This document shows, piece after piece, positions 26,701 to 35,895 of a stretch of DNA of 64,000 nucleotides (position 1 is the first letter of the stretch; each line of letters starts with the position of its first letter). Position numbers and translations under genes: made by a program. A model generated the notes under the pieces. It made no database searches. It saw only the letters and a program-made list of their open reading frames with translations, and was not told where the DNA came from. The DNA comes from Chitinophaga silvisoli (GTDB lineage Bacteria > Bacteroidota > Bacteroidia > Chitinophagales > Chitinophagaceae), in the NCBI RefSeq assembly GCF_003412465.1, contig NZ_QTJV01000001.1, positions 1 through 64,000 on the forward strand. The letters run 5' to 3'.

Positions 26701-27932
26701 GCTGCCACCGGTTCTTCACAGTGAAGGGTAGGAGGCAGGGTATTGTGATACAATGCCAGTGCAGTCTTGATCAATCCCGCCATACCTGCTGCCGGCATGG
26801 CATGGCCAATCATTGATTTTACGGAACCAATGCCTGCTTTTTGGCTATGCTGACCAAACACAGTTGCCAGTGTTTCTAACTCTGTTTTATCGCCTAATGG
26901 CGTACCTGTACCATGGGCTTCGATGTAGCCGATTTCGTCAAGTCCGATTCCTGCACGCTCCCAGGCCTGCCTGATGGCAATGGACTGCCCTTTTACGGAA
27001 GGACTCATTACACTGGTACCTGCACCATCGCTGGAGATGCCGCTTCCCTTGATCACGGCATACACCCGGTCGTTGTCGCGAATAGCATCATCCAGTTTCT
27101 TCAGCACCACAAATCCACATCCTTCACCTATCAGTAATCCATCTGCCTGCTGATCGAATGGCCTTATCTGTTGCCGGCGTGACAATGCACCCAATTGTGT
27201 GAAGATGCTCCAGAATGGTGCATTCTGCGATACATGTACACCACCTGCAATGATCATATCTGCCCGGCCGGTGCTGAGTTCCTGGATGGCATGATCTACT
27301 GCCAGCAGCGAACTGGCGCAGGCTGCATCCAGTGTATAGGCTACGCCGCCCAGGTTCAGGCGATTCGCTACCAGCGAGGCAACCAGGTTCGGAATAAGGC
27401 CCATGGCCGTATCCGGGCCAAAACGTCCTTTCTTTTGCTGGAACTCTTTCTTTACTTTTTCAAGATCGGTGCCGGAGAGCTGTGGTAATAATGTTTGCAG
27501 TACCTGTACTATCTGCTCTCCCGTACGCACGATCTCAATCGCCCTGGTAGCACCGGGACCGGGATAATTCCCTTTCCCGATGATGATACCTGTTTTCTCA
27601 AAAGAGATATTCTTATCCAACACACCTGCATCCTGCAATGCCTGCTGGGCAAGGGCCAGGGTAAGCAACTGCTCTGGTTCTGTACCCTCTACCGCCAGTG
27701 GCAGTATGCCGAAACGAATAGGATCAAAACTGGCGTATTCATCGATGAAGCCTCCTTTGCGACAATAAAAACGGTCTACCGCTATTGTCTCTGTATCGAA
27801 GAAGGTGGCATCCAGCCTGTTTTCAGGCACCGCCTGTATTGCGTCTTTTTTCTGAATTATATTTTGCCAGAAAGCCTGGATATTGCCCGCACCGGGGAAG
27901 ATACCGGACATCCCTATGATTGCTACATTCAT
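23766..27932 (-). CDS. PUFA-synthase-like PKS: KS-AT-DH-PPTase
   Basis: A 1388-residue multidomain synthase. KS (about 1-455) has Cys205 in DAACASS, His340 in EAHGTG and His377 in IGHAMP. AT (about 540-815) has GHSMGEW with Ser609 and His710. A hotdog DH region (about 915-1165) has His932, the HGPAYQ motif near 1055 and a candidate Asp1088. An Sfp-type phosphopantetheinyl transferase follows (about 1235-1388; VGIDIEE at 1296-1302 and WVAKEAYGKYLG at 1336-1347). The KS triad is intact, so this is not an obvious chain-length factor. It has no ACP of its own and must work with the three ACPs of the 2411-residue partner or the free ACP. The fused PPTase should make the system self-activating. Confidence 0.93.
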   Translation of the reverse strand: MNVAIIGMSGIFPGAGNIQAFWQNIIQKKDAIQAVPENRLDATFFDTETIAVDRFYCRKGGFIDEYASFDPIRFGILPLAVEGTEPEQLLTLALAQQALQDAGVLDKNISFEKTGIIIGKGNYPGPGATRAIEIVRTGEQIVQVLQTLLPQLSGTDLEKVKKEFQQKKGRFGPDTAMGLIPNLVASLVANRLNLGGVAYTLDAACASSLLAVDHAIQELSTGRADMIIAGGVHVSQNAPFWSIFTQLGALSRRQQIRPFDQQADGLLIGEGCGFVVLKKLDDAIRDNDRVYAVIKGSGISSDGAGTSVMSPSVKGQSIAIRQAWERAGIGLDEIGYIEAHGTGTPLGDKTELETLATVFGQHSQKAGIGSVKSMIGHAMPAAGMAGLIKTALALYHNTLPPTLHCEEPVAAMQNTRFAPVQEATDWQATGLPLRAGVNAFGFGGINAHLVVEGFKNVPKGVFNGFSPANVVLLARKSADALIRALENNETDPGQGDYRIALFDPSPDRIKKAVKIVGRNTPWRNKQDIWFTNEPLITRGGKVAFLFPGLDGLGGGEVDSVATHFKLAGTHTANKDNVYESALTLLERSRIIDTALKQMGIRPDLNAGHSMGEWLAGRSAGMATEASILEILQDLNPQALETENAKFLVTGVGYDQLLPLLEGRQDIYLSMDNCPQQAILCGTDAAVADFIEVLKAKQIFHQILPFQSGFHSPFVAKKTDVLLAGISKIQWLKPEIPFWSATTLDLYPDTYEAIRDLSVDHLIKPVRFRELTQKLYEQENVRVFIQAGAGGLIGFVDDTLKGKAYSAIAANVPTRGGLDQLQRVMAALFVEGKEVNLGFLGITPKGKTSMPLQLGSPFVKELESLKGLAAPAIKPAFPSPARKPVLQAFLQNVDEITAIQDEIIALFNDPISVQPITHTLNISLENTPYLIDHALVKQKPGWPIKEDMDPVIPMTMIFELFGDIARENGQNRAVKRIYNIQVFQWMNVSSPFKETISGKWEGNDTVHLDLPNYANATVQLTKQFPTAPAKDFSIGASLGNELYKTPEQIYERHMFHGPAYQGIRKIVHMGEKGITGIIESSTGKGSLLDNAGQLFGLWLQLVLTKDRIAFPVRIHEIAFYGDMQDQSGSFECTCKLTELNDEFATADFVIKKAGQIWAIVIGWQNRRLEIDEALWQISMSPLQNKLAKEIAPGVFTFHNAYQRVVSWDFIQKRYLNQAEKAFVKGLLPMKRKERIISRVAAKDAVRAVLQHHCFPIEFEIKNNANGAPYVAGVEGIHVSIAHKGMEAVAIARYQQAVGIDIEEIKPQGAGFCELVFNDTELALLPVTDRDEWIIRAWVAKEAYGKYLGKGLQGNPKRYTITAISGDELRINDINIKTIKHNNFIIGWTL

Positions 27933-27953
27933 ATCTGCGGACGATTTTAAAGG

Positions 27954-30900
27954 TTAAGCCATGATCAGTACCTGACTCTCATTGCCATATTTCAGCTCAT
28001 TCACAAAGTGCTCCATGCCTTCCTGCAAAGGAATGAGGGCAATGCCCCTGCGCTCATACTCCCTTTCCAGCGCAGGCGATACCATGCCGGTGCCCTTCCA
28101 TGGACCCCAGTTAATGGCCGTCACCTTGCCTTTGATGGTATTACGCAGTTCCCATGCATATCGGTCCATCACACTATTGGCAGCAGCATAGTCGGTCTGA
28201 CCACGGTTGCCATATACAGAAGCCACGCTACTGAAGAAGATCACAAACTGTACATCCGGACGAAGCTGTTCTGCCAGTATTCTGAGCGGTGTCACCTTGG
28301 TGGTGAACACACGTTCAAATGATTCGGTCGTCTTTTGCTGGAAGAGTTTATCCTCCAGTAAACCGGCACCATGTACCACACCGTCAATACGGCCATAGTC
28401 TTTGTATACCTGGGTAATGAGGTGACTGATCTCCTGTTCATTGCGCAGGTCAAGCGAGCGGTAACTAACCGCTGCTCCATTTTTTTCCAGCGAACGAATG
28501 GTACTTAATATCTGGTTCGCCTTGTGAATCTCTGAAGCCTTCTTCTCTATCTCCGCGGGTTTGGTAATTTGGCCTTCGGCAATCAGTTGTTTCCTGATAG
28601 CATCTTTGCTATTTAAGGATGCATATTGTGAAGGCACTGTATTGCGCGGGTCAGCTGAGCGGCCTACCAGGATATAGTTACAAGGATAGTCTTTTGCAAA
28701 GCGGATCATGAGTTCTGCCGTGATACCCTGTGCACCGCCTAATACCAGTACCACACTGTTTTTATCCAGTTGTAACTGCGAAGTATCGCCCACCGGCAAC
28801 TGGGAAGGAATCAGGTTGTAAGTATGCCTGCTGCCATTGTGATAGATCACTTCTGCAGGATCATCAGGATGCAGGATCTCATCGATGATCATGCCCGGAA
28901 TGCGATCGGCAGGGAACTGGCCGGTGAGGGTGATGCTGCGGCACTTGGTTGTTTCCCATTCCTTGTCCAGGCTTTTCAGGAAACCAGGATAGCCCTGTAC
29001 ACTGCGTAAATCTTTGGCATCACCATTCAATACACCGGAGATGGCGTAAACCCATTTCACGCTGTCAGGATTCAGTTTTTTGATAGTATCAAATGCTGCC
29101 AGGATGTTAGGTCTGCCGGGAGCAGTGAGCAGATCCGGAATGATCAGCCCCTGGTATTCGTCTAAAGACTCATCGCCTTTAATAATAGTCACCCTGGCAC
29201 CTTTTTCAATGAGCAGACTTTGTAATGTAGCGGGCAATGTACTGCCATCATCCATGATGGCAAACTGCGCATCTTTAATAGACACCGCCTGCCCAAAGGT
29301 AGAAGGGGTCAAAGAAAAGCACAGTCTTGACAGGCTCGCTGCTGTAGCTGCTGCCATGGCATTTGCCGTGTTGTACACAGGAATCTCGGGTGCGGTACTG
29401 CCCACATTTTCAGCAATCCAGCGCAGCAATCCATTCAGTGTTTTGATGCCAGTCAGTGCTTCCGTTTTATCTTCTCCATTCTGAGAGAAGCTGCCAATCT
29501 TTATCTTCAGTTCACCCAGTATTTCCATCCGCTTGATAGAATCAATACTGAGGTCAGCTTCAAGATCCAGGTCCATACCCAGCATGTCAGTAGGATAGCC
29601 GGTTTTCTCACTCACCGTGAGCAGGAGGATGTTTTTGATTTCACTTTCAGACCAGGTTGCAGAAGTCTGAACGCTGGCCACCGGGGCTACAGGAGCCGGA
29701 GCTGCCGGTTTTTGCGCCATATTCCCTGAGATCCAGGATAAGAGGCCATTCAATGTCTTAATACCCGCTAATTGTTCCACCACAGATTCATCACTCTGGT
29801 TAACAGCACCAAAACCACCCAGGCGGGTACGCAGTTCACCAATGATTTCCATCCGCTTGATAGAATCGATGCTCAGGTCTGCTTCCATATCGAGGTCTAA
29901 TCCCAGCATCTCCTGTGGATACCCCGTTTTCTCACTCACAATCTGCAGGATCGTCTCTTTGATATCCACAGCAGGTTGTTGTGCAATGGCATGTTGCAGC
30001 GATACACCTCCGGCATCAGGCAATGCCTGTGCGTCTACATTCTCAGCGATCCATTGCAGCAGGCCATTCAGTGTTTTGATCCCGGCCAGCTGTTCTACCA
30101 CCGCTTCTTCTGATTTACCACTTGATTTGAATCCACCCATTTTGGTGCGGAGCTCACCAATGATTTCCATCCGCTTGATGGAGTCAATACTCAAGTCGGC
30201 CTCCATGTCCATTTCTAGTCCCAGCATTTCATGTGGATAACCTGTTTTTTCACTGACTACTTCTATGAGTATGCGTTTGGTATCCTTTTTCGCAGGTGCA
30301 GGTGCTGCCACGGGAGCTGGAGTCGGGGCAGGTGCTGCTGAAGATACTACAGGAGCGGTATATGAAGCAGCTATCGGCATAGCTGCGGGCGTGTGTCCCA
30401 GATATCCCAGGATCACATCTCTCTGCGCCTGCACTAACAATTTCACACTATTCAGGTACTCCTGCACCATATGCTCCGCATTGCCGGCAGGAGCCACAAC
30501 AACAGGGGCTGTACCCATATTTAACTTCAATGGCTGCAGCAAAGGCATCGCTCCATGCGCCGGCAGCTTGCCTACAGAAGGTACTGCCATATGCCCGTTC
30601 ACCAACCACACGGTAGCACTCTTTTTATATAAAGCAGGATTATCCAGCTGTAATACCTGTGCATCGCGACCATCAAATAATTGCTCTAAGTTGATTACTC
30701 TGCCTGTGCTGATATATTTCGCCAGTGTGTTCAGCAAATGCGTAATTGCATTCGGTGCTTTATCTTCTGTATGCAGTACGATTGTTTCTTTCCCTAAAGT
30801 GGCTTTCGCGAGGTTGCTCAGTACCTTGCCCGGCCCGGCCTCAATAAATAGCCGTGCTCCTGCAGCATACATCTGAGCTATCTCTTCTGCAAACAATACC

Positions 30901-33900
30901 GGTTGAACGATATGTTCCGCCAATCGATCCCTGATCTCCGCTGGCTGTGTCGGATACAACTGCGCCGTGGTATTAGACCATACCGGAACTGACAGTGCCG
31001 CAAATTCCACATCCTTTATTGCCTGTGCATACAGCGCTTTCGCTCCTGCTATCACCGGACTGTGAAATGCACATGCTACTTCCATCTGTTTGAAAGTAAT
31101 CTTCGCTTCTTTCAGTCGCACCATCAATGCCTCCATGTCCGCTGTCTTTCCCGCCAGCGCCCACTGAGCAGGAGAATTATGATTCACGGGATATACACCA
31201 GTGCCTTCTCCTGTAAATGCCTGCAGTACATCCTCCGCACAGCTCACCGCTACCATCATTCCCTTATCATCTGCTACACCGCCTAAGATGGCTTTTGCAC
31301 GCAGTTCACTCAGCGGTACCAGTTGTTCGGCAGCAAATGCGCCTGCAAAACACAGTGCCGGCAGCTCGCCATAACTATGCCCCGCCACCATATCAGGCTC
31401 AATGCCCAAAGACTGCAGGAACTGCGCTATGGCCAGATCCACGATACCTAATACCGGTTGTGCGACCCGTGTATCTTTGATTTGTTCTTTCTGCAACTGA
31501 CTCGCCTCATTGTTGAAGACCGCAGGAGGGAAAAGCACTTTCTCATAAGCCGGGTACTTCTTCAATAACTGACGCATGACCGGAAAGGCCACAAACAGCT
31601 CTCTCGCCATATTGATGCGCTGACTACCCTGACCCGGGAATAAGAACGCCAGCTTACCTTCTACAGGTGCCGTCACATAAATATCCTTAGATGTAGCCCC
31701 AGCCAGTGCCAGATCCAATTTCATCATCAGGTCTTCCCGGCCACTAGCCACAATAGACAAGGTCACCGGCTCCTGGCTATATACTGCCAGGCTATAAGCC
31801 AGATCCTTCAGCGATATACTATCATTGTTTTGGAGTATGCTGCTCACCGCTTTTAATAGCGGCTGACTATTACCTCTGAATACAAATAATTCCGCGGGCC
31901 ATGCCTTCATTGCCGTACTATTATCCTGCACACTCGCGTCATTTTCTATCACCGCATGGAAGTTCGTACCGCCAAATCCAAATGCACTGATCCCGGCGGT
32001 ACGTTTATCATCCAGCCACAAGCCCGCCTCTGCATTGAACAGGAAGGGACTACTGGCGGGGTTATAAAAACTATTCGGGGTCTTCATATGCAGGGTCGGC
32101 GGCTTGATACCATGATACACAGACAATGCCGCCTTAATCAATCCTGCCAGACCCGCCGCACATTTGGTATGCCCGATTTGTGTCTTTACGGAACCAAGGT
32201 ATGTTTGCCCGATCACAGCACCATTCTGGATCAGCATATCAGAGATCGCGCTTATCTCGGTCTTATCACCTACTACCGTACCCGTACCGTGTGCTTCTAC
32301 CAGGCCCACATTTGCAGGTGAGATCCCACTCATCTCATACGCACGTTCCAGAGCCTTTACCTGCCCGGCTTTGCGGGGAGCCGTCAATCCCAGGCTCTTA
32401 CCGTCACTGCTACCACCTACGCCTTTGATCACAGCATATATTTTATCTCCATCTCTCTTTGCATCAGATAGTCTTTTCAGCACAATCATTGCCACACCTT
32501 CGCCGAGCGCAATGCCATCCGCTTCACTGTCAAAAGTGGCGCAGCGACCTTTCCTGGACAATGCATGCGTGCTACTAAACATCAGGTAATCGTTGATACC
32601 ATTGTGCAGGTCTGCTGCGCCTGCCAGCACCATTTCCGACTTACCCAATACCAGTTCCTGGCAAGCCAGATCAATGGCTGCCAGCGAAGATGCACAAGCT
32701 GCATCTACTGTATAGTTGCGGCCTCCCAGATCCAGCCTGTTCGTAATACGGCCAGAGATCACATTGGCCAGTACCCCTGGAAAACTATCTTCCGTCATCC
32801 TGGGCAGTACTGCTTTTAATTCCTCCGGCATCTCACCCAGGTACTGCCTGTAGGTAGACCTGAATCCATAGCTGTTGGCCAGGTCAGTGCCGCCTTCAGC
32901 ACCAATGATCACCGATACATCTTCCGTATTGTATTCTTTACCACCATACCCCGCATTGTCCAGTGCCTGCTTCGCTACCAGCAGTGCCAGTAACTGGGTA
33001 GGATCAATCGCTGCCAGTGACTGTGGTGGAATACCAAATAGCATTGGATCGAAGTCGATGCGTGGAATGAAACCACCCCACTTGGATGGCGACATTTCTC
33101 CATCATTCGAATTATTATCAAAATACAGTTCCTTATTCCAGCGATCGTCCGGCACTTCAGTTACACAGTCTACACCATTTAATATATTCGCCCAGAACTC
33201 ATCGATGTTCTTTGCACCCGGGTAAATACAGGCCATACCAATGATGGCCACATCCAGTGCTTTCTCCGGCTGGGTCAATGGTGCAGGCAATGCCGCCTTA
33301 TCAATAATGGCCTGGTTCATAGCTGCTACATCTTCATGTAGTGCATGCATGGTTACGGTTTCATGTCGCATGGCTGCAACCTGACCTATCATGTACATAC
33401 CTTCGTTCAGTTGTTGCTTCGTCGCTATTTTCACTAAACCTTCAGCTGTTCTGTCTACACCTTTTGCGGCTATCCGCAGGCGGCCTACATTCAGTGATTC
33501 CAGCCGGGTCCAGATCTCTTTTTTATCAACATTCGCAGCTATCAGCTGTTCTTTTTCCTTATTGAAGAAATCGGCGAAAGGAGAGTGCAGACAGCGGGTT
33601 TCATGGCCGGGTGCCGTCTCCAGCAATACAGTATGGTTATGTGCAATTGCCTGGTCCTGGAATTGCTGCAGGATGGCCCCGGTTTCCACTGCTTCTTTCG
33701 TATAGATATAAGCGGTACCCATGAGTACACCTACCTTAGCACCTTTGGTGGCAAGGGGCGCTACCATCACACCAATAAATGCAGCAGACAATGCATCGTG
33801 AATACCACCGGCAAAAAACAGGCTGAACTGTGCGGCATTTTCTTCCTGCAGGAGCCTGTCAATCTGTTTCTCCCACAGTACAAAGCTGGACAGGGGCCCA

Positions 33901-35189
33901 ACGTGGCCACCGCATTCGCGGCCTTCGAACACAAATTTCCTGGCCCCTTCTTTAATAAACATATCCAGCAGGGAAGCTGAGGGTACATGCAGGAAAGACT
34001 GAATGCCCTGTTGTTCCAGCGCTTTGGCCTGGGAGGGGCGGCCACCGGCTATGAGCACGAATGGCGGTTTTTCTTCCTGGATGTAAGCAATCTGCTCATC
34101 TCTCAGCTCCTGCGGTGCAAAACCCAGTATACCCACACCCCAGGTTTTGTCACCGGCAAGTTGTTTGGTTTCGCGAATCAGGTTCCTCGCTGATTCGCCT
34201 TTCAATAAAGACAAGGCTACAAATGGCAGTGCACCTGCATTGGCTACAGCCGCAGCAAAGGCGGGCACATCGCTCACACGTGTCATTGGTCCCTGTGCAA
34301 TGGGATAGGTAATATTCAATTCCTTCGCCAGTGCATTGTGTGGACTAATGACAGGTTGTGCCTGTGCCTGCCTGATATGCCCGCGGATGGCGTGATGCAT
34401 ACCAGTGATCAATCTGCCTAATTTCTTATATCGCTTTACGAGATCGGTTGAAATAGCAATATCCTGACCCAGTGGCAGGTAAGACCTGTCCAGGTCCAAT
34501 GTGCCCAGCAGTGGCTCCAATTCAGCCATGGTCGCATTTTCTGGTAGCTCCGGGGAATTGGGGCGTACCAGTACACGATAATGATCAATGACACGGGTCT
34601 CATTGCCATTGAGTTTTTCGCATACGTTTTTTAATGATTTAGGGGCCCTGCATTCAGGGAAGAGTACCAGTTGACTGTCCAGTACCACTCCGCTTGCACC
34701 CGTGGCTATAAGGGCCGCTGTAGTGTGAATACCGATACCTCCCTGTACATATATGTGGGTGTCGGGCATAGCTTTTACCACCTGCTGGAACAGGATGTAA
34801 GATGATTCATCACCTGTTTTACCACCGCTTTCATTGCCTTTGAGGATGATGGCATCGGCTTTCTCTTTCTTTGCCAGCTTCGCTTCCGCAAGGCTATGCA
34901 CCTGGTAAAACAGTTGTACTCTCTTTGGCACTTTTAATTTCATACCATAGGGTGCAATGACCAGTGTTACCTGCTCAGGGAGAGAAAGATCCGCAACACT
35001 AGTATGTAAGATACATACACCGAATGGCTGTGACAGTTGTTGAGTCAACTCAGACAGTGCCTGTTCAGCTACTTGTCTGTTACGTCCTAAATGAAGCACA
35101 GGAAAGGCTTTCGCTTGCGCCAAAGCGATGGCCAGTTGAACGTCAGGGCTTTCGAACGGGGTGATCCCGATAATTGTAGACATATTCAT
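27954..35189 (-). CDS. PUFA-synthase-like PKS: ER-KS-AT-ACP-ACP-ACP-KR
   Basis: A 2411-residue synthase and first gene of the lipid operon. Residues about 285-600 are a nitronate-monooxygenase/PfaD-like flavin enoyl reductase (GRECGGHVG at 423-431). Residues 1-215 hold a degenerate copy (GNESGGKTG at 118-126). KS spans 645-1085 (Cys832, His967, His1007) and AT 1178-1490 (Ser1272, His1376). Three tandem ACPs share LSIDSIKRMEI (Ser1670, Ser1776, Ser1884). KR spans about 2145-2411 (GGAQGI; Ser2320/2321, Tyr2334, Asn2338). The DSIKRMEI ACPs and the order KS-AT-ACPn-KR are hallmarks of PfaA-type secondary-lipid synthases. The fused reductase resembles a PfaD-PfaA joining. Start at 35189 or the ATG two codons later. 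Confidence 0.94.
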   Translation of the reverse strand: MNMSTIIGITPFESPDVQLAIALAQAKAFPVLHLGRNRQVAEQALSELTQQLSQPFGVCILHTSVADLSLPEQVTLVIAPYGMKLKVPKRVQLFYQVHSLAEAKLAKKEKADAIILKGNESGGKTGDESSYILFQQVVKAMPDTHIYVQGGIGIHTTAALIATGASGVVLDSQLVLFPECRAPKSLKNVCEKLNGNETRVIDHYRVLVRPNSPELPENATMAELEPLLGTLDLDRSYLPLGQDIAISTDLVKRYKKLGRLITGMHHAIRGHIRQAQAQPVISPHNALAKELNITYPIAQGPMTRVSDVPAFAAAVANAGALPFVALSLLKGESARNLIRETKQLAGDKTWGVGILGFAPQELRDEQIAYIQEEKPPFVLIAGGRPSQAKALEQQGIQSFLHVPSASLLDMFIKEGARKFVFEGRECGGHVGPLSSFVLWEKQIDRLLQEENAAQFSLFFAGGIHDALSAAFIGVMVAPLATKGAKVGVLMGTAYIYTKEAVETGAILQQFQDQAIAHNHTVLLETAPGHETRCLHSPFADFFNKEKEQLIAANVDKKEIWTRLESLNVGRLRIAAKGVDRTAEGLVKIATKQQLNEGMYMIGQVAAMRHETVTMHALHEDVAAMNQAIIDKAALPAPLTQPEKALDVAIIGMACIYPGAKNIDEFWANILNGVDCVTEVPDDRWNKELYFDNNSNDGEMSPSKWGGFIPRIDFDPMLFGIPPQSLAAIDPTQLLALLVAKQALDNAGYGGKEYNTEDVSVIIGAEGGTDLANSYGFRSTYRQYLGEMPEELKAVLPRMTEDSFPGVLANVISGRITNRLDLGGRNYTVDAACASSLAAIDLACQELVLGKSEMVLAGAADLHNGINDYLMFSSTHALSRKGRCATFDSEADGIALGEGVAMIVLKRLSDAKRDGDKIYAVIKGVGGSSDGKSLGLTAPRKAGQVKALERAYEMSGISPANVGLVEAHGTGTVVGDKTEISAISDMLIQNGAVIGQTYLGSVKTQIGHTKCAAGLAGLIKAALSVYHGIKPPTLHMKTPNSFYNPASSPFLFNAEAGLWLDDKRTAGISAFGFGGTNFHAVIENDASVQDNSTAMKAWPAELFVFRGNSQPLLKAVSSILQNNDSISLKDLAYSLAVYSQEPVTLSIVASGREDLMMKLDLALAGATSKDIYVTAPVEGKLAFLFPGQGSQRINMARELFVAFPVMRQLLKKYPAYEKVLFPPAVFNNEASQLQKEQIKDTRVAQPVLGIVDLAIAQFLQSLGIEPDMVAGHSYGELPALCFAGAFAAEQLVPLSELRAKAILGGVADDKGMMVAVSCAEDVLQAFTGEGTGVYPVNHNSPAQWALAGKTADMEALMVRLKEAKITFKQMEVACAFHSPVIAGAKALYAQAIKDVEFAALSVPVWSNTTAQLYPTQPAEIRDRLAEHIVQPVLFAEEIAQMYAAGARLFIEAGPGKVLSNLAKATLGKETIVLHTEDKAPNAITHLLNTLAKYISTGRVINLEQLFDGRDAQVLQLDNPALYKKSATVWLVNGHMAVPSVGKLPAHGAMPLLQPLKLNMGTAPVVVAPAGNAEHMVQEYLNSVKLLVQAQRDVILGYLGHTPAAMPIAASYTAPVVSSAAPAPTPAPVAAPAPAKKDTKRILIEVVSEKTGYPHEMLGLEMDMEADLSIDSIKRMEIIGELRTKMGGFKSSGKSEEAVVEQLAGIKTLNGLLQWIAENVDAQALPDAGGVSLQHAIAQQPAVDIKETILQIVSEKTGYPQEMLGLDLDMEADLSIDSIKRMEIIGELRTRLGGFGAVNQSDESVVEQLAGIKTLNGLLSWISGNMAQKPAAPAPVAPVASVQTSATWSESEIKNILLLTVSEKTGYPTDMLGMDLDLEADLSIDSIKRMEILGELKIKIGSFSQNGEDKTEALTGIKTLNGLLRWIAENVGSTAPEIPVYNTANAMAAATAASLSRLCFSLTPSTFGQAVSIKDAQFAIMDDGSTLPATLQSLLIEKGARVTIIKGDESLDEYQGLIIPDLLTAPGRPNILAAFDTIKKLNPDSVKWVYAISGVLNGDAKDLRSVQGYPGFLKSLDKEWETTKCRSITLTGQFPADRIPGMIIDEILHPDDPAEVIYHNGSRHTYNLIPSQLPVGDTSQLQLDKNSVVLVLGGAQGITAELMIRFAKDYPCNYILVGRSADPRNTVPSQYASLNSKDAIRKQLIAEGQITKPAEIEKKASEIHKANQILSTIRSLEKNGAAVSYRSLDLRNEQEISHLITQVYKDYGRIDGVVHGAGLLEDKLFQQKTTESFERVFTTKVTPLRILAEQLRPDVQFVIFFSSVASVYGNRGQTDYAAANSVMDRYAWELRNTIKGKVTAINWGPWKGTGMVSPALEREYERRGIALIPLQEGMEHFVNELKYGNESQVLIMA

Positions 35190-35846
35190 ACTAGGTTATT
35201 TGAGTTAGGTAACGGGCATGACTATACCGGTCCATGATCATCGATTGATCATAGTAATTGCTATACCGCGTTCCTGAATTATTTTAATATTGCTATTGAG
35301 CCTTGGAGTCTGCTATGCTGACGTCTGGACATAGCATTTCCATCCTGTTTTTACGAACTGGATTTTTTCATAGCGCAGACTTATTAAAGGCTAAACGGGC
35401 CTGGATCTCACATGAACAAAGTTCTCTTGCTACAGAAAGTTAAATGGCTGTGAGAGATCTATTCTCGCAGCTTTTAGTATGACGATTCCTGATGAAAATA
35501 AAAAGCGATTCCGGTAATGGTTATCCTGATACGAGGCTTAATAGAGCTGACGTTCGAAGATAAACTGATGCAACAGCACTGTTGATTTTTTATACTCCTG
35601 CCGGGTTTCGCACTGTGAACGGGTTGTGGTTTTCATAGACTTTAAAGATATAAAATAGATGATCTGGTTATTTGAGATGTATCCATGGTTAAGTGTCACA
35701 GGAACACCCTTGATGTTAATGTTAAAGCTAATGAATTTTCCTTGAAAAAAATATAGGGCTTAGCGATGAAGTTGGGGGGCGTAACAGGAAATTAATATTT
35801 AAAAATGGTACTAATATGAGTAGAGAACGGCGTCTTACTAAAACAA
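35190..35846. other. 657-bp gene-free region upstream of the lipid operon
   Basis: It lies between the start of the 2411-residue PKS gene and the terminator of the DUF6515-like gene, both on the minus strand, so it should hold the operon promoter and a leader. Only very short open frames are present. Visible structure includes the strict palindrome at 35234-35252, CTATACCG repeated on either side of it (near 35222 and 35261), and a weaker dyad near 35442-35465. I found no clear TANNTTTG promoter on the minus strand. Confidence 0.55.
35234..35252. promoter_or_regulatory. Palindromic candidate operator upstream of the lipid operon
   Basis: ATGATCA-N5-TGATCAT is a perfect 7+7 dyad centred about 54 bp upstream of the first PKS start codon. 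It is bracketed by a CTATACCG direct repeat. The size suits a dimeric HTH regulator. The regulator is not identified; the nearby LuxR-type response regulator is one candidate. Confidence 0.45.
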
Positions 35847-35874
35847 CAGGTGGCACGGAAACCCATGCCACCTG
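35847..35874 (-). terminator. Probable terminator of the DUF6515-like gene
   Basis: A 9-bp stem CAGGTGGCA / TGCCACCTG with a 10-nt loop, followed on the minus strand by TTGTTTTAG. It begins 22 nt after the stop of the 260-residue gene. Confidence 0.7.
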
Positions 35875-35895
35875 CACTGAATCGTAAACAGATAC

